Made by a program: the position numbers and the translations under genes. The notes below the pieces were generated by a model, which was not told the origin of the DNA, made no database searches, and was given only the letters and a program-made list of their open reading frames with translations. DNA of 20,511 nt. Origin: an uncultured Lachnospiraceae bacterium. Its GTDB lineage: Bacteria; Bacillota_A; Clostridia; Lachnospirales; Lachnospiraceae. This document shows positions 1 to 7,661 of this stretch, one piece after another (position 1 is the first letter of the stretch; each line of letters starts with the position of its first letter). Where the stretch lies: the NCBI GenBank assembly GCA_910585855.1, contig CAJUGZ010000038.1:1-20511 (forward strand). The letters are read 5' to 3'.

Positions 1-892
1 GCCTTGATGTTGCACCAATGGTGCGAAGCTGTCCATAGCTTTGTATTTTGTCATTGATAGAAATACAAAAAATGCTTTGAATAACAATATAACCGCCGAT
101 CAGCACAAGAAGCGCAATGCCAAAAACAGTGGCAAAATCAATCGGCTTGGAATAATAAACAAAATAGCTGCTGTTTATTCCCGCAGGAGGCAGATTATAT
201 TGAACAGCGATTTCACGGCAGCGGGCGATCATAGTTTCTTTATCTATCTGCCGATCATTCTGAAAATGCACATAGGCACGATATCCGGTCGGATCAAAAC
301 CTACCCACTTTGTCAGTGCCTCCTTAGAAACAACAATAGCACAGGTATTTCCTTCCTTTTCACCCACGCCTGCCATAATGCCTGTTATTATATATTCGCC
401 TTGAAAACTTTTAGTATCCAATAAGACCGTTTCACCGATTTGAGCATCGAAACCATAAACAGAAAGAAAATATTCACTGACAGCCACTTCATTTAACTGC
501 ATTGGAAGCCTTCCTTTTACCAGTTCCATTTGATTGCGGGCAATATACAGCATTTCACTGTCGCAATATACATACGATGCATGATATCCCTGCTTCGAGT
601 ACTCCTGACCCAGCAGATAGTATTCACCCACACGGGCAAATTCCGGAAGCTTTTTTAAAGCCGCTATACCAGATTCATCCATTCCGGTAAAAACCGCCTC
701 ATAAGTATCGGTTACTTGACTGCGCTGTATCTGTGCAAGTGAAACGGATAAAATTCCCGTAAAACAGATTAGAAATGCTGCCAAAGCAATGGCAATTATC
801 ACCATTAAATTCCGACGTTTCTCACTTTTTAGGCTTTTTTTTGCCAGCTTTTTTACAATGATATGGGTATCATTTTCAAAAGGCCAAGTCAT
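1..892 (-). CDS. ABC transporter permease, FtsX/MacB type (3' part cut off by window edge)
   Basis: Membrane subunit of an ABC exporter. The reading frame starts at the ATG at 892-890 and stays open to the left edge, giving about 297 residues of a longer protein. After a short basic cytoplasmic start comes one membrane segment (residues about 30-50, rich in I/A/L/F), then a long extracytoplasmic domain with 'ISEYFL'-like and 'GEYIITGIM' stretches typical of the MacB periplasmic core domain. A second hydrophobic segment (GIALLVLIGGYIVIQSIFYI) is followed by the FtsX-family motif QLRTIGATSRQ at the edge. The gene lies 13 bases after the stop of the ATPase gene on the same strand, with a G-rich ribosome binding region (GGGGTGGCGG), so the two form an operon. 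The substrate is not visible; relatives export peptides, antibiotics or lipids. Family assignment is secure, substrate unknown. Confidence 0.88.
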   Translation of the reverse strand, partial: MTWPFENDTHIIVKKLAKKSLKSEKRRNLMVIIAIALAAFLICFTGILSVSLAQIQRSQVTDTYEAVFTGMDESGIAALKKLPEFARVGEYYLLGQEYSKQGYHASYVYCDSEMLYIARNQMELVKGRLPMQLNEVAVSEYFLSVYGFDAQIGETVLLDTKSFQGEYIITGIMAGVGEKEGNTCAIVVSKEALTKWVGFDPTGYRAYVHFQNDRQIDKETMIARCREIAVQYNLPPAGINSSYFVYYSKPIDFATVFGIALLVLIGGYIVIQSIFCISINDKIQSYGQLRTIGATSR

Positions 893-905
893 AATCCGCC
901 ACCCC

Positions 906-1571
906 CTATTCCACAATCCTGCCATCCTCAATCCGCACAATACGATCGGCAAGCTGGGCAATTTCATTGTTGTGGGTAATCATTACTATGGTTTGGTGAA
1001 ACTCCATACTGGTACGTTTCAAAAGCCCCAGCACATCGGCACTGGTCTTGCTGTCTAAGTTGCCAGTGGGTTCATCCGCTAAAACAATAGCCGGTTTGGT
1101 AATCAGGGCACGGGCAATAGCGACACGCTGCTGCTGTCCGCCGGAAAGATTATTAGGCATATTTTGCAGTTTATCCTCCAATGCCAGCATCTTTACAATC
1201 TCATCCATAAATTTCTGATCCACTGTATCACCGTCTAGTTCCACAGGCAGAACGATATTTTCATAGACATTTAAAATAGGAACAAGGTTATAATTTTGGA
1301 AAATAAAACCAATATTGCGGCGGCGAAAAATCGTCAGCTCCTCGTCATTCTTTTTTGCCAGTTCATCCCCTCGGACAATCACACTTCCAAAAGTAGGCGT
1401 ATCCAATCCACCCATCATATTGAGCAGCGTGGATTTCCCGCTGCCGGAAGTTCCTACTACTGCTACAAATTCTCCCTGTTCAACAGAAAAATTGACACCA
1501 TCTAAGGCACGTGTAATATTTGGCTCACTGCCATAATACTTTTTTAAATCGATCGTCTGCAATATATTCAT
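906..1571 (-). CDS. ABC transporter ATP-binding protein, MacB/LolD-type
   Basis: ATPase that powers the permease encoded just downstream. At 221 residues it has the normal length for the family. Visible motifs are Walker A GTSGSGKST near residue 40, the Q-loop in IFQNYNLVPILNVYENI, the signature LSGGQQQRVAIARAL, Walker B IVLADEPTGNLDS and the H-loop in MITHNNEIA. The NLDS ending of Walker B and the NLVP Q-loop are typical of the MacB/LolD/FtsE branch that pairs with FtsX-like permeases. The start at 1571 is supported by AAAGGAGC eight to nine bases upstream. It is the first gene of the operon; no two-component regulator is present in the window, although a candidate response-regulator box lies upstream at 1656-1677. 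Confidence 0.95.
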   Translation of the reverse strand: MNILQTIDLKKYYGSEPNITRALDGVNFSVEQGEFVAVVGTSGSGKSTLLNMMGGLDTPTFGSVIVRGDELAKKNDEELTIFRRRNIGFIFQNYNLVPILNVYENIVLPVELDGDTVDQKFMDEIVKMLALEDKLQNMPNNLSGGQQQRVAIARALITKPAIVLADEPTGNLDSKTSADVLGLLKRTSMEFHQTIVMITHNNEIAQLADRIVRIEDGRIVE

Positions 1572-1613
1572 TATGGAATGCTCCTTTCAAGACTGTTTTT
1601 TTGATGCAAAACC

Positions 1614-1677
1614 ATCATAAAACCCAAATGTCACAAAAATGTCCGAATAAGAAGCTTTTTTGTAAATTTTTTGTAAA
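1614..1677 (-). promoter_or_regulatory. Candidate response-regulator box (two perfect 11-bp tandem repeats) and possible -10 of the ABC operon
   Basis: On the plus strand TTTTTTGTAAA occurs twice with no gap, at 1656-1666 and 1667-1677; read in the direction of the ABC genes it is TTTACAAAAAA twice. Tandem direct repeats at an 11-base period, one helical turn, are how OmpR/PhoB-family response regulators bind. A -10-like TATGAT (1619-1614) lies 36 bases nearer the genes and lacks a good -35 at normal spacing, as expected of an activated promoter. The repeat is seen; the regulator and promoter are inferred. Confidence 0.4.
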
Positions 1678-1689
1678 AATCTTTTGAAA

Positions 1690-1775
1690 TAGGAGAACGC
1701 CAAACCACCTCTGGCGTCCGGTGAAAGCCAACCCTTTCCGGCAGCATCCTATCCTATCTCTGAAAGCCAAATGAA
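1690..1775 (+). repeat. Dispersed intergenic repeat, internally deleted copy
   Basis: This stretch has GGAGAACGCC followed directly by the right-end module of the repeat family. The 25 bases at 1703-1727 match 5338-5362 at 23 positions. The following CTATCTC...AAAG...AAAG block also matches the end of the 5.4-kb copy at 19 of 24 positions. The long core present in the 5.2-kb copy is missing. ACGCCA and TGGCGT inside it can pair as a short hairpin. The rest of the 1572-1865 gap holds the ABC promoter region and otherwise nothing recognisable. Confidence 0.65.
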
Positions 1776-1865
1776 AGATAGAAACAGGGGACACTTACAA
1801 AGTTGCAAAATTGTAAAATCATTGATTAATATACTATTACTGAAATACGGAATGTCCTGTTTTCA

Positions 1866-2651
1866 TCAATAAGTATAGAAAATCTTCTCCAATTCAGCAA
1901 TCATTTCTTCAAGCGTCTGCACTGCCTTCTCTAAATCCACAAATAAATTTTGAAATAATTTATCTAAATTTTCTTCAAAAGCGGCAGGAAGAATTTCTGC
2001 CTGTTCTTTTGCGTATTGAACCATCCGTTTTTCTCCGGGATGCGTTAATTTATTCAATGCAAAAATAATATCAAAGTATGATTCTAAAAAAGCGGCTGTC
2101 CTATGATTTACACTTACTATATCCTTACGGGCAGCAGCCTTTTTAATCTGAACGTCATATGAGGGCAGATTTCCTGTCAGCAGTCGTAAATTCTTACGAA
2201 TAATATTATCCCTCAATTTATCTGGATAGGGAATCTGGTACTTCTTTTGCAGACTTTCCAGTTTCCCGTTTTTATCATAAAGAATCTGGCTGTGTAAAAG
2301 ATTATGCCACATACAGGTAGTATATCCATTATATGCAGCGTGTTCTTCAACAACAGAGCGAATTGTCTGTGAAAAATCCTCAATATTTCTATACAAAATA
2401 TCAATATCTGTTCCATCTTTCATGGTACAGTCATCTTCTAACTCCCAAAAAGAATTGCCAATCTCCATATACTGACAGTATTTCTCCAAAATACACTTCC
2501 GCAAACTCTCATATGGTATACTAGTACAGTAAATGTATAAATCATAATCCGACTTTTCGTCATAGTCCCCACCAGCTCTTGATCCACCAAGTGCAATCGC
2601 CTCTACCTCTGGAAGTGCAGCAAACTCACTCCATAATAATTTAAAATACAT
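1866..2651 (-). CDS. Nucleotidyltransferase with DUF4037-like C-terminal domain
   Basis: A 261-residue member of the polymerase-beta-like nucleotidyltransferase superfamily, the fold used by aminoglycoside adenylyltransferases and minimal nucleotidyltransferases. The active-site block is complete: GGSRAGGDYDEKSDYDLY at about residues 22-39 gives the GS motif and the DxD pair, and TDIDILYRN near residue 80 offers the third carboxylate. The C-terminal half has the HRTAAFLESYFDIIFALNKL stretch seen in DUF4037-type proteins. The substrate cannot be read from sequence; drug modification is possible but unproven. The start at 2651 has an excellent GGGAGG site. It is a single-gene unit with its own promoter at 2691-2719, downstream of and in line with the chemotaxis gene. 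Confidence 0.85.
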   Translation of the reverse strand: MYFKLLWSEFAALPEVEAIALGGSRAGGDYDEKSDYDLYIYCTSIPYESLRKCILEKYCQYMEIGNSFWELEDDCTMKDGTDIDILYRNIEDFSQTIRSVVEEHAAYNGYTTCMWHNLLHSQILYDKNGKLESLQKKYQIPYPDKLRDNIIRKNLRLLTGNLPSYDVQIKKAAARKDIVSVNHRTAAFLESYFDIIFALNKLTHPGEKRMVQYAKEQAEILPAAFEENLDKLFQNLFVDLEKAVQTLEEMIAELEKIFYTY

Positions 2652-2690
2652 CGTTTCCTCCCATTTGATAATATCCTGTTCTATCCACAG

Positions 2691-2719
2691 AATATATCTT
2701 ACTTATCTATTCTTGTCAA
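2691..2719 (-). promoter_or_regulatory. Sigma-A-type promoter of the nucleotidyltransferase gene
   Basis: Read on the minus strand: TTGACA (2719-2714), 17 bases, TATATT (2696-2691). The consensus -35, ideal spacing and near-consensus -10 lie about 40 bases upstream of the ATG at 2651 and just beyond the stop of the chemotaxis gene. Confidence 0.8.
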
Positions 2720-2723
2720 TTTT

Positions 2724-4785
2724 CTAACTGTTTTCATATTCTGTAAATTTTTCCACAATCTTTTGAATTGCTGATGCATTTTCCTTATTCTGACCTACAA
2801 TTCCAACCAGTTCCTGTGAAGTCTGCTCTGTTTGTTCCACTCTTTTTAAAACTTCCCCGCTATCCACTGTTCTGTCTTCCGGCACACTTTGAACTTTATC
2901 AATACAATTTTTAATATCTAAAATAACTGTCGAAAAAACATTAGAAAATGTATCAATATCCGCAATAACAGACTGAATTTCCACAATAGACTGATAATTA
3001 TCTTCCGCTGCATTAGAAAAAGAAGCAAATTGCGCTGTCACATCTTTTTGTAAAAATGCAATAATATCATCAAAACATTTTTCTACTCTGCTGATATTTA
3101 ATTTTGTTTCATTGCAGATTGCCTGAATTTCCACCGCTGTCTTAGAAGAACTGCCTGCCAGACTTCCAATTTCATCCGCCACTACAGCAAACCCTCTTCC
3201 GGCTTCCCCTGCACGTGCTGCTTCAATAGAAGCATTCAAAGCCAACAGATTTGTCTGTTTTGTAATGTCTAAAATCTGTGCTGCCATCTCATCAATATTC
3301 ATCAAAGACTGTAGACTTCCCAGTACGGTATTAATTGCTCTTTGATTCTCTTGAATTTTTAAACTTATTTTTTCCAAAGATTCCTTGACCACACTTTGCA
3401 GTTTAAACACTTTTTCCAGCAAATTGTCACTTTTTTTCGTTCCTTGATGGATCTTATCCTCTACCTCAGACACTGCCTTTGCAATATTTTCCATTTCTTT
3501 ATCCACATGTCTTACAGCATATGTAATTTCTTCTGTATGAGTAGCAAATTGTGCTGTAGCTGCCGTCTGCTCATGCATACATTCTAACAATATCCCTGAT
3601 GATTCTGTCATTTTAACAGAAGACTGGTTTAAAGAATCAGAACATTGATCCAATGTCAGTACAATATTTTGAAATGTTGTATATAAAGAATCAAGTGCTG
3701 TAGCAATCTGTCCAATCTCACTTTTATAATTTAGATAACAAACTAATTTATTATCTTTCTTTAAATTCAGATTCTGCAGATTTACAATAGCTTCCTTTAT
3801 ATATTTCAATGGTTTCGTACTAATACTGATAAGAATCCACGAAACCATACTAATAATCAATACAGAAAAAATACAAAGTACAGCCAAAATCATCATATTT
3901 TTTCTGACATTTATATATATATTGGCTTCACTGTCATGCGCAACCACTGCAAACCCATGTTCTGCAAGACATTGATAGCGGGCAAGCGATGTTCCCATTT
4001 TGTCATCCTCATATTCCAATCCGCCTGCCGCCTTTTGATTTTGCCCTTTTAATCGGTCAATAACAGACAAAAGCATAGGATCTTTAATCTCTTTTGCCAC
4101 ATTTGCTTCATCTGCATCAAATATATAAGTACTATTTTCTATATTGATCATAGAATACTGCATACTTGTATCATTTCTTATATAACTTGTATCCAAAAAT
4201 TCCTGCAGTCTATCCGCAAAAGGTCCTCCGCCAACATATCCTAAGATACTCTTTCCGTCTTCATCAAAAACCGGACAATACATCGACAAAATCAGTTTTC
4301 CTGTTGCCGGTGACACAATAATTCCTGCATTATACAATCCATTACTTTCTGATATTGCCTTCTGCAAACTCTTTCGTTCCTCCCCCTGCCTCGTTGTAAT
4401 TCCTACCACAGACGGATTAGAATGTGCAATAACATGTGTATCCCATTCTCCAATATATAACCCCCTCCCAGCAGTTAAGCCCTAAATAATAATCCTCGGT
4501 ATATGCCTGTACCTTCTTTTGTTTCTCTGTATCCATCGGATTTTTCAATAAATCTCGAACCTCCAATGATTTGCTGAACGCAGACAGCAGTGCTTCCTGA
4601 CTTTCTATATACTGTTTAATAATATTCGTCTGTGCATTTAAAAAAGCATCCATATTATCCAACTCTGATTTTTTCATCATCCCAGTCATACTCTGACTGG
4701 CAACCAGATACAACAATGTAATACAAATTATAATAACACCTGCAATCTGCAATGTAATTTTCGTCTTCATTTTCTGATTTTTCAT
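2724..4785 (-). pseudogene. Methyl-accepting chemotaxis protein, split by a single-base frameshift
   Basis: Transmembrane chemoreceptor that would signal to CheA/CheW. The first part (ATG at 4785-4783, strong GGAGGGAG site) encodes a membrane segment (ITLQIAGVIIICITLLYLVA) and the start of a Cache-type sensor domain, and stops at 4417. The rest of the sensor, a second membrane segment (MMILAVLCIFSVLIISMVSWILI), a HAMP domain (STKPLKYIKEAI...) and the signalling domain lie in another frame ending at 2724. The hairpin tip ITKQTNLLALNASIEAARAGEAGRGFAVVADEI is intact across its two halves. The frames join at a run of five C (4461-4465, plus strand): with one base fewer, the sequence reads WEGLYIGEWDTHVIAHSNPSVVG. 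The span is 2062 bases, one more than a multiple of three, consistent with one insertion yielding about 686 residues when repaired. It could be a recent null mutation, a sequencing error or, less likely, phase variation. Confidence 0.88.
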
Positions 4786-4892
4786 GTATCTCCCTCCAAT
4801 TCCAGACTATACCTTTACTACTTTTGCAAAACGCTCCTAACATCAACTAACTTTTTAGCTATACTCATTGGTTCAATAAATCATCAAAAGGC

Positions 4893-4936
4893 AAAAAAAG
4901 TTATCACATAACATTATAAAATATTTTTGTGATAAC
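4893..4936 (-). terminator. Orphan hairpin with T-run, terminator-like on the minus strand
   Basis: GTTATCACA (4900-4908) pairs perfectly with TGTGATAAC (4928-4936). On the minus strand the stem is followed by seven T (4899-4893), the form of an intrinsic terminator, with a 19-base AT-rich loop. No gene lies upstream on that strand for nearly 3 kb, so it would end a non-coding transcript or act as an attenuator in a long leader of the chemotaxis gene. The left arm is also part of GTTATCACATAAC, so a protein-binding site is an alternative. Confidence 0.5.
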
Positions 4937-5150
4937 CTTCTTCTATATTCAGTTATTCATCTTATAATTTTTCAATTAAAAACAGCTTCTTCTTGTTCCT
5001 ACTTAACTATTTCTTTCTCTTATCTTTTATATCTCTAAAAGCTTTCTCATTTAGGAAAATAAAGATACTAAAGTTAGATTTATATACCTTTTTTTAATAT
5101 CTATAACATAACATTTCTATATTAACATGTCAAGAATTTTATCTGTAATC

Positions 5151-5400
5151 TCAGGATAAACTTATAAACTTTTGATTTTACAAGAGGGAGGACGCCAGAT
5201 TCGAAAACGGTAGGCAGCCTGCTGTTCCGGTTGTAGTGAGAGCGAATTGCGCCCCGGTTCGTCTGATTGGATGAACCGAAATCAGAAGCCCTAGACTTTC
5301 TTATTATTTGGAGCGGAGCAGGCAAAGGACAGGAGCAAACCGCCTCTGGCATCCGGTGAAAGAAAACCTTTTGCATCACTCTATCTCCAAAAGTCTAATT
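5151..5400 (+). repeat. Dispersed intergenic repeat, longest copy (about 250 bp)
   Basis: Left module: TCAGGATAAAC (5151-5161), TTTTGATTTTACAAG (5170-5184) and GGAGGACGCCAGATTCGAAA (5188-5207), all recurring at 13.57-13.67 kb. Right module: a 25-base block (5338-5362) and CTATCTCCAAAAGTCTAATT (5381-5400), recurring at 1.7 kb and partly at 10.8 kb. GACGCCAGA near the left and TCTGGCATC near the right form an imperfect inverted pair. The GC-richer core (5205-5335) has a perfect hairpin, CGGTTC (5254-5259) with GAACCG (5272-5277), and AAATCAGAAGCCCTAGAC, which resembles the 3' non-coding ends of some IS200/IS605 tnpB elements as I remember them. No credible protein is encoded. The rest of the 4786-5610 gap outside listed features is AT-rich with nothing recognisable. 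Confidence 0.65.
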
Positions 5401-5421
5401 AAAGTTCAAACAATCAAAATC

Positions 5422-5450
5422 TTGACAGTATTGGAAAACAATGTTATAGT
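5422..5450 (+). promoter_or_regulatory. Strong sigma-A-type promoter of the membrane protein/lipoprotein operon
   Basis: TTGACA (5422-5427), 17 bases, TATAGT (5445-5450). The predicted transcript starts near 5457, leaving a leader of about 150 bases before the first ATG at 5611. The leader contains the hairpin at 5526-5566. Confidence 0.8.
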
Positions 5451-5525
5451 ACTGAAGTATAAAATCTACCATAGACAGTAAGTGCTAGAAATAGAAAAAT
5501 ATTTTGAGCATAAGGAATAAAAAGC

Positions 5526-5566
5526 AAGAATTCTAACAGGCATAGATTATCTGTCGGAATTCTTTT
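5526..5566 (+). terminator. Terminator/attenuator-like hairpin in the operon leader
   Basis: AAGAATTC (5526-5533) plus ACAG (5536-5539) pair with CTGT (5551-5554) plus GAATTCTT (5557-5564), followed by a short T-rich tail. It stands between a strong promoter and the first gene, so it would either end a short RNA of about 110 bases or work as an attenuator. An earlier leader segment TGCTAGAA (5483-5490) can pair at 7 of 8 positions with TTCTAACA (5531-5538) in the hairpin's 5' arm, and GACAG (5474-5478) with CTGTC (5551-5555): possible antiterminator pairings. No known riboswitch class was recognised. Confidence 0.45.
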
Positions 5567-5610
5567 AATTTAGGAAATAAATCATATTTCCTTACAAGGA
5601 GCATGGCAAA

Positions 5611-5919
5611 ATGAATTATTTCTTTTTGTATATAATGGTTTTGATAGTCATTTCCTTTTTGATACAAACTATATTGTGCTGTAAAGTAAAAAAGGGAATA
5701 TTGCGTCATGGTTCGTTGATTTTTCCAATAATTTGCATTATATTCCAAACTGCCATACTGTTTACACAATGCGGAGATATTTTCGGCGGACTTAGCGTAC
5801 TCGCAGCGGTCTTCTGGTTTATTAATGCATGTTGCACAGTTATAGGCTATGGAATAGCATGGCTTGTATTTCTTATAACAAAAAAAAGAAAAAATAGGAA
5901 TGATCGAGGTGGCTTATGA
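5611..5919 (+). CDS. Small three-segment membrane protein of unknown function
   Basis: A 102-residue protein I do not recognise. It is strongly hydrophobic with about three membrane segments: residues 4-23 (FFLYIMVLIVISFLIQTILC), about 34-53 (GSLIFPIICIIFQTAILFTQ) and about 60-90 (GLSVLAAVFWFINACC...WLVFLI). The tail KKRKNRNDRGGL is basic and probably cytoplasmic. The ATG at 5611 has AAGGAG upstream; a closer ATG at 5604 gives only three codons. Its stop overlaps the start of the lipoprotein gene (ATGA at 5916-5919), so the two are translationally coupled and probably work together at the membrane. A small hairpin (AGGAAAT/ATTTCCT) just upstream of the ribosome binding site may affect initiation. 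Confidence 0.72.
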   Translation: MNYFFLYIMVLIVISFLIQTILCCKVKKGILRHGSLIFPIICIIFQTAILFTQCGDIFGGLSVLAAVFWFINACCTVIGYGIAWLVFLITKKRKNRNDRGGL

Positions 5920-7514
5920 AGAAAAAAATGATTTTGCTTATGACAATCGGAATCATAATGCTAGTAGGATGCAGCGTTGCTGATACAACTTCAGAAAAAA
6001 CGGAGAGCAGCACCAAAGAAATAACAAAAACATTGGAAACAGAATCGGAAATTGAAACAAAAACAGTCTTAAATTCTACAGAAAAAGAAACTACTGTGGA
6101 AGAATATGGAATCAAAGAACCAAAGGAGCAACAGTATACATGGCAGGAACTTATGATTACACTACCAGAGGATTGGATTGGACGCTGCATAGTGATTGAA
6201 AACGAGTGTGGTTTTTCGATTTATCAAAAAGCGTCTTATGAGAAGGACGACACACTGGGATATATTTGTGGATTCTTCCATACACAAGATCCTATGGAAT
6301 ATGACTACGGCAAGACAATAATTGCCTATACAGAGGATGGAACACTCTATTATCTGGTTCAGCCCACAGATGTTCCCTGTGATATGACAGATGAAAACAT
6401 TATAGGAGAATATATCAGAATGTGCCAACAGGTGCAGCAGCTAAAAGCCTCCCTGCAAATTTCCGCTTCTGGTGTTCATAACCATGCAGATGAATATATG
6501 CTTTCCACCAGCAGTATCTTCATGCTAGATCAGACAATGCTGGCAGATATGTCAGACAATACTCTATGGATCGCAAAAAATGAGATATATGCCAGACATA
6601 ACAGGCAGTTTACCAATACATATCTACAACAATATTTTAACCAACGCACGTGGTATGAAGGAAAAATACCAGCAGAGAAGTTTCAGGAAAGCGTTTTAAG
6701 CCAGATAGAAAAGGATAATCTGCAGATTTTAGCTGCTGCTGAAGAGGAATACAACAGGCAGCATCCCTACCCAAAAATATATCAGGCATCAGAAACTGCA
6801 ACAGAAGATCTAAATGATGATGGTACAGTGGACGAAATCAGCTATCAAGTTACAGAACAAAAGAACGGTGAAACTCTTTGCACAATTATCGTAAACGGTG
6901 AAACTTATATTGCTAACGAACTATCCCGTTTTGAATTGAAGAAAGAAATAATAAATCCCACGGTCAGCAATTTCTATATTACGGATATTCTGGAAAATGA
7001 TGGTGTTTTAGAAATTGCCGTTCTAGACGAAAGAGAAAATGAAGACCCTGTTACTTATTTCTTTCAATATAATGATACTTTATCCTGTATTGGGTGGGTT
7101 TCGGGATTTCCTTTTGCAGATATAAACGGGGGATTAAATGGTTTTGATGGATATGGTGGTATTACTGGGTGTTTGCGGATAGACTTGATAGAAACCGCAT
7201 ATCTGCAGTATCGCTGGTGGTATAACGGCAGCAGAATCATTGATTTAGATATGGGATGGTACGATTTCCTGCCGTCCTTTGGACATATCTTATATGAAGA
7301 TCTTCCTGTATATTGTGAGTGTGATGAAACATCAGCTACTACAGTGATTCCGGCTCAAAATGAAGTTTTTTTCCTTGGCACGGACAGAAAACAATGGATT
7401 CTAGTAAAAGGCAAAGACGGCAGCCAAGGTTATATGCTTGTGGAAGATGGAAATATTGTTGAATTAAACAAGCCTGCAAAAGAGGTATTTTCAGATTTGC
7501 AATTTTCTTATTAA
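5916..7514 (+). CDS. YARHG-domain lipoprotein
   Basis: Predicted secreted, lipid-anchored protein of 532 residues. The signal peptide MKKKMILLMTIGIIMLVGC ends in a lipobox with the lipidated Cys at residue 19, followed by a Thr/Ser/Glu-rich linker to about residue 65. A folded region follows (about 70-180; TWQELMITLPEDWIG...). A YARHG domain lies at about 200-280: NEIYARHNRQF, then QQYFNQRTWYEGK. Residues about 297-308 (EDLNDDGTVDEI) look like an EF-hand/dockerin-type calcium loop. The C-terminal part ends in an SH3-like stretch (GTDRKQWILVKGKDGSQGYM). YARHG domains are common in Clostridia envelope lipoproteins but have no assigned activity. It overlaps the upstream membrane-protein gene by four bases and ends at a strong terminator. 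Confidence 0.85.
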   Translation: MKKKMILLMTIGIIMLVGCSVADTTSEKTESSTKEITKTLETESEIETKTVLNSTEKETTVEEYGIKEPKEQQYTWQELMITLPEDWIGRCIVIENECGFSIYQKASYEKDDTLGYICGFFHTQDPMEYDYGKTIIAYTEDGTLYYLVQPTDVPCDMTDENIIGEYIRMCQQVQQLKASLQISASGVHNHADEYMLSTSSIFMLDQTMLADMSDNTLWIAKNEIYARHNRQFTNTYLQQYFNQRTWYEGKIPAEKFQESVLSQIEKDNLQILAAAEEEYNRQHPYPKIYQASETATEDLNDDGTVDEISYQVTEQKNGETLCTIIVNGETYIANELSRFELKKEIINPTVSNFYITDILENDGVLEIAVLDERENEDPVTYFFQYNDTLSCIGWVSGFPFADINGGLNGFDGYGGITGCLRIDLIETAYLQYRWWYNGSRIIDLDMGWYDFLPSFGHILYEDLPVYCECDETSATTVIPAQNEVFFLGTDRKQWILVKGKDGSQGYMLVEDGNIVELNKPAKEVFSDLQFSY

Positions 7515-7565
7515 GCCAGCCGCCATACCTTGCATACCATTTCAATAACTTTTGACACCATTCAT

Positions 7566-7592
7566 CCCATGGTCGAAAGACCATGGGTTTTC
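7566..7592 (+). terminator. Intrinsic terminator of the lipoprotein operon
   Basis: Perfect 9-bp stem CCCATGGTC / GACCATGGG closed by a GAAA tetraloop and followed by TTTT. It lies 51 bases after the lipoprotein stop. On the other strand there is no T-run, so it is not clearly a terminator for the nuclease gene arriving from the right. Confidence 0.9.
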
Positions 7593-7661
7593 TGACTATT
7601 TATAAATTTGCATCATACTTCCAGCCCAAACACCAGAAACCTTTTCTTCTGTACGAAAATT

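Noticed and set aside
4980..5080. Short minus-strand frame ending in EKAFRDIKDKRKK
   Set aside because: It has no start codon before an upstream stop and no ribosome binding site; at most a relic.
4786..5150. c-di-GMP riboswitch upstream of the chemotaxis gene
   Set aside because: The conserved GEMM core sequences are absent; the region is plain AT-rich DNA with one hairpin.
5122..5379. 85-residue open frame on the minus strand
   Set aside because: It lies across the dispersed repeat, has no ribosome binding site and an unnatural composition.
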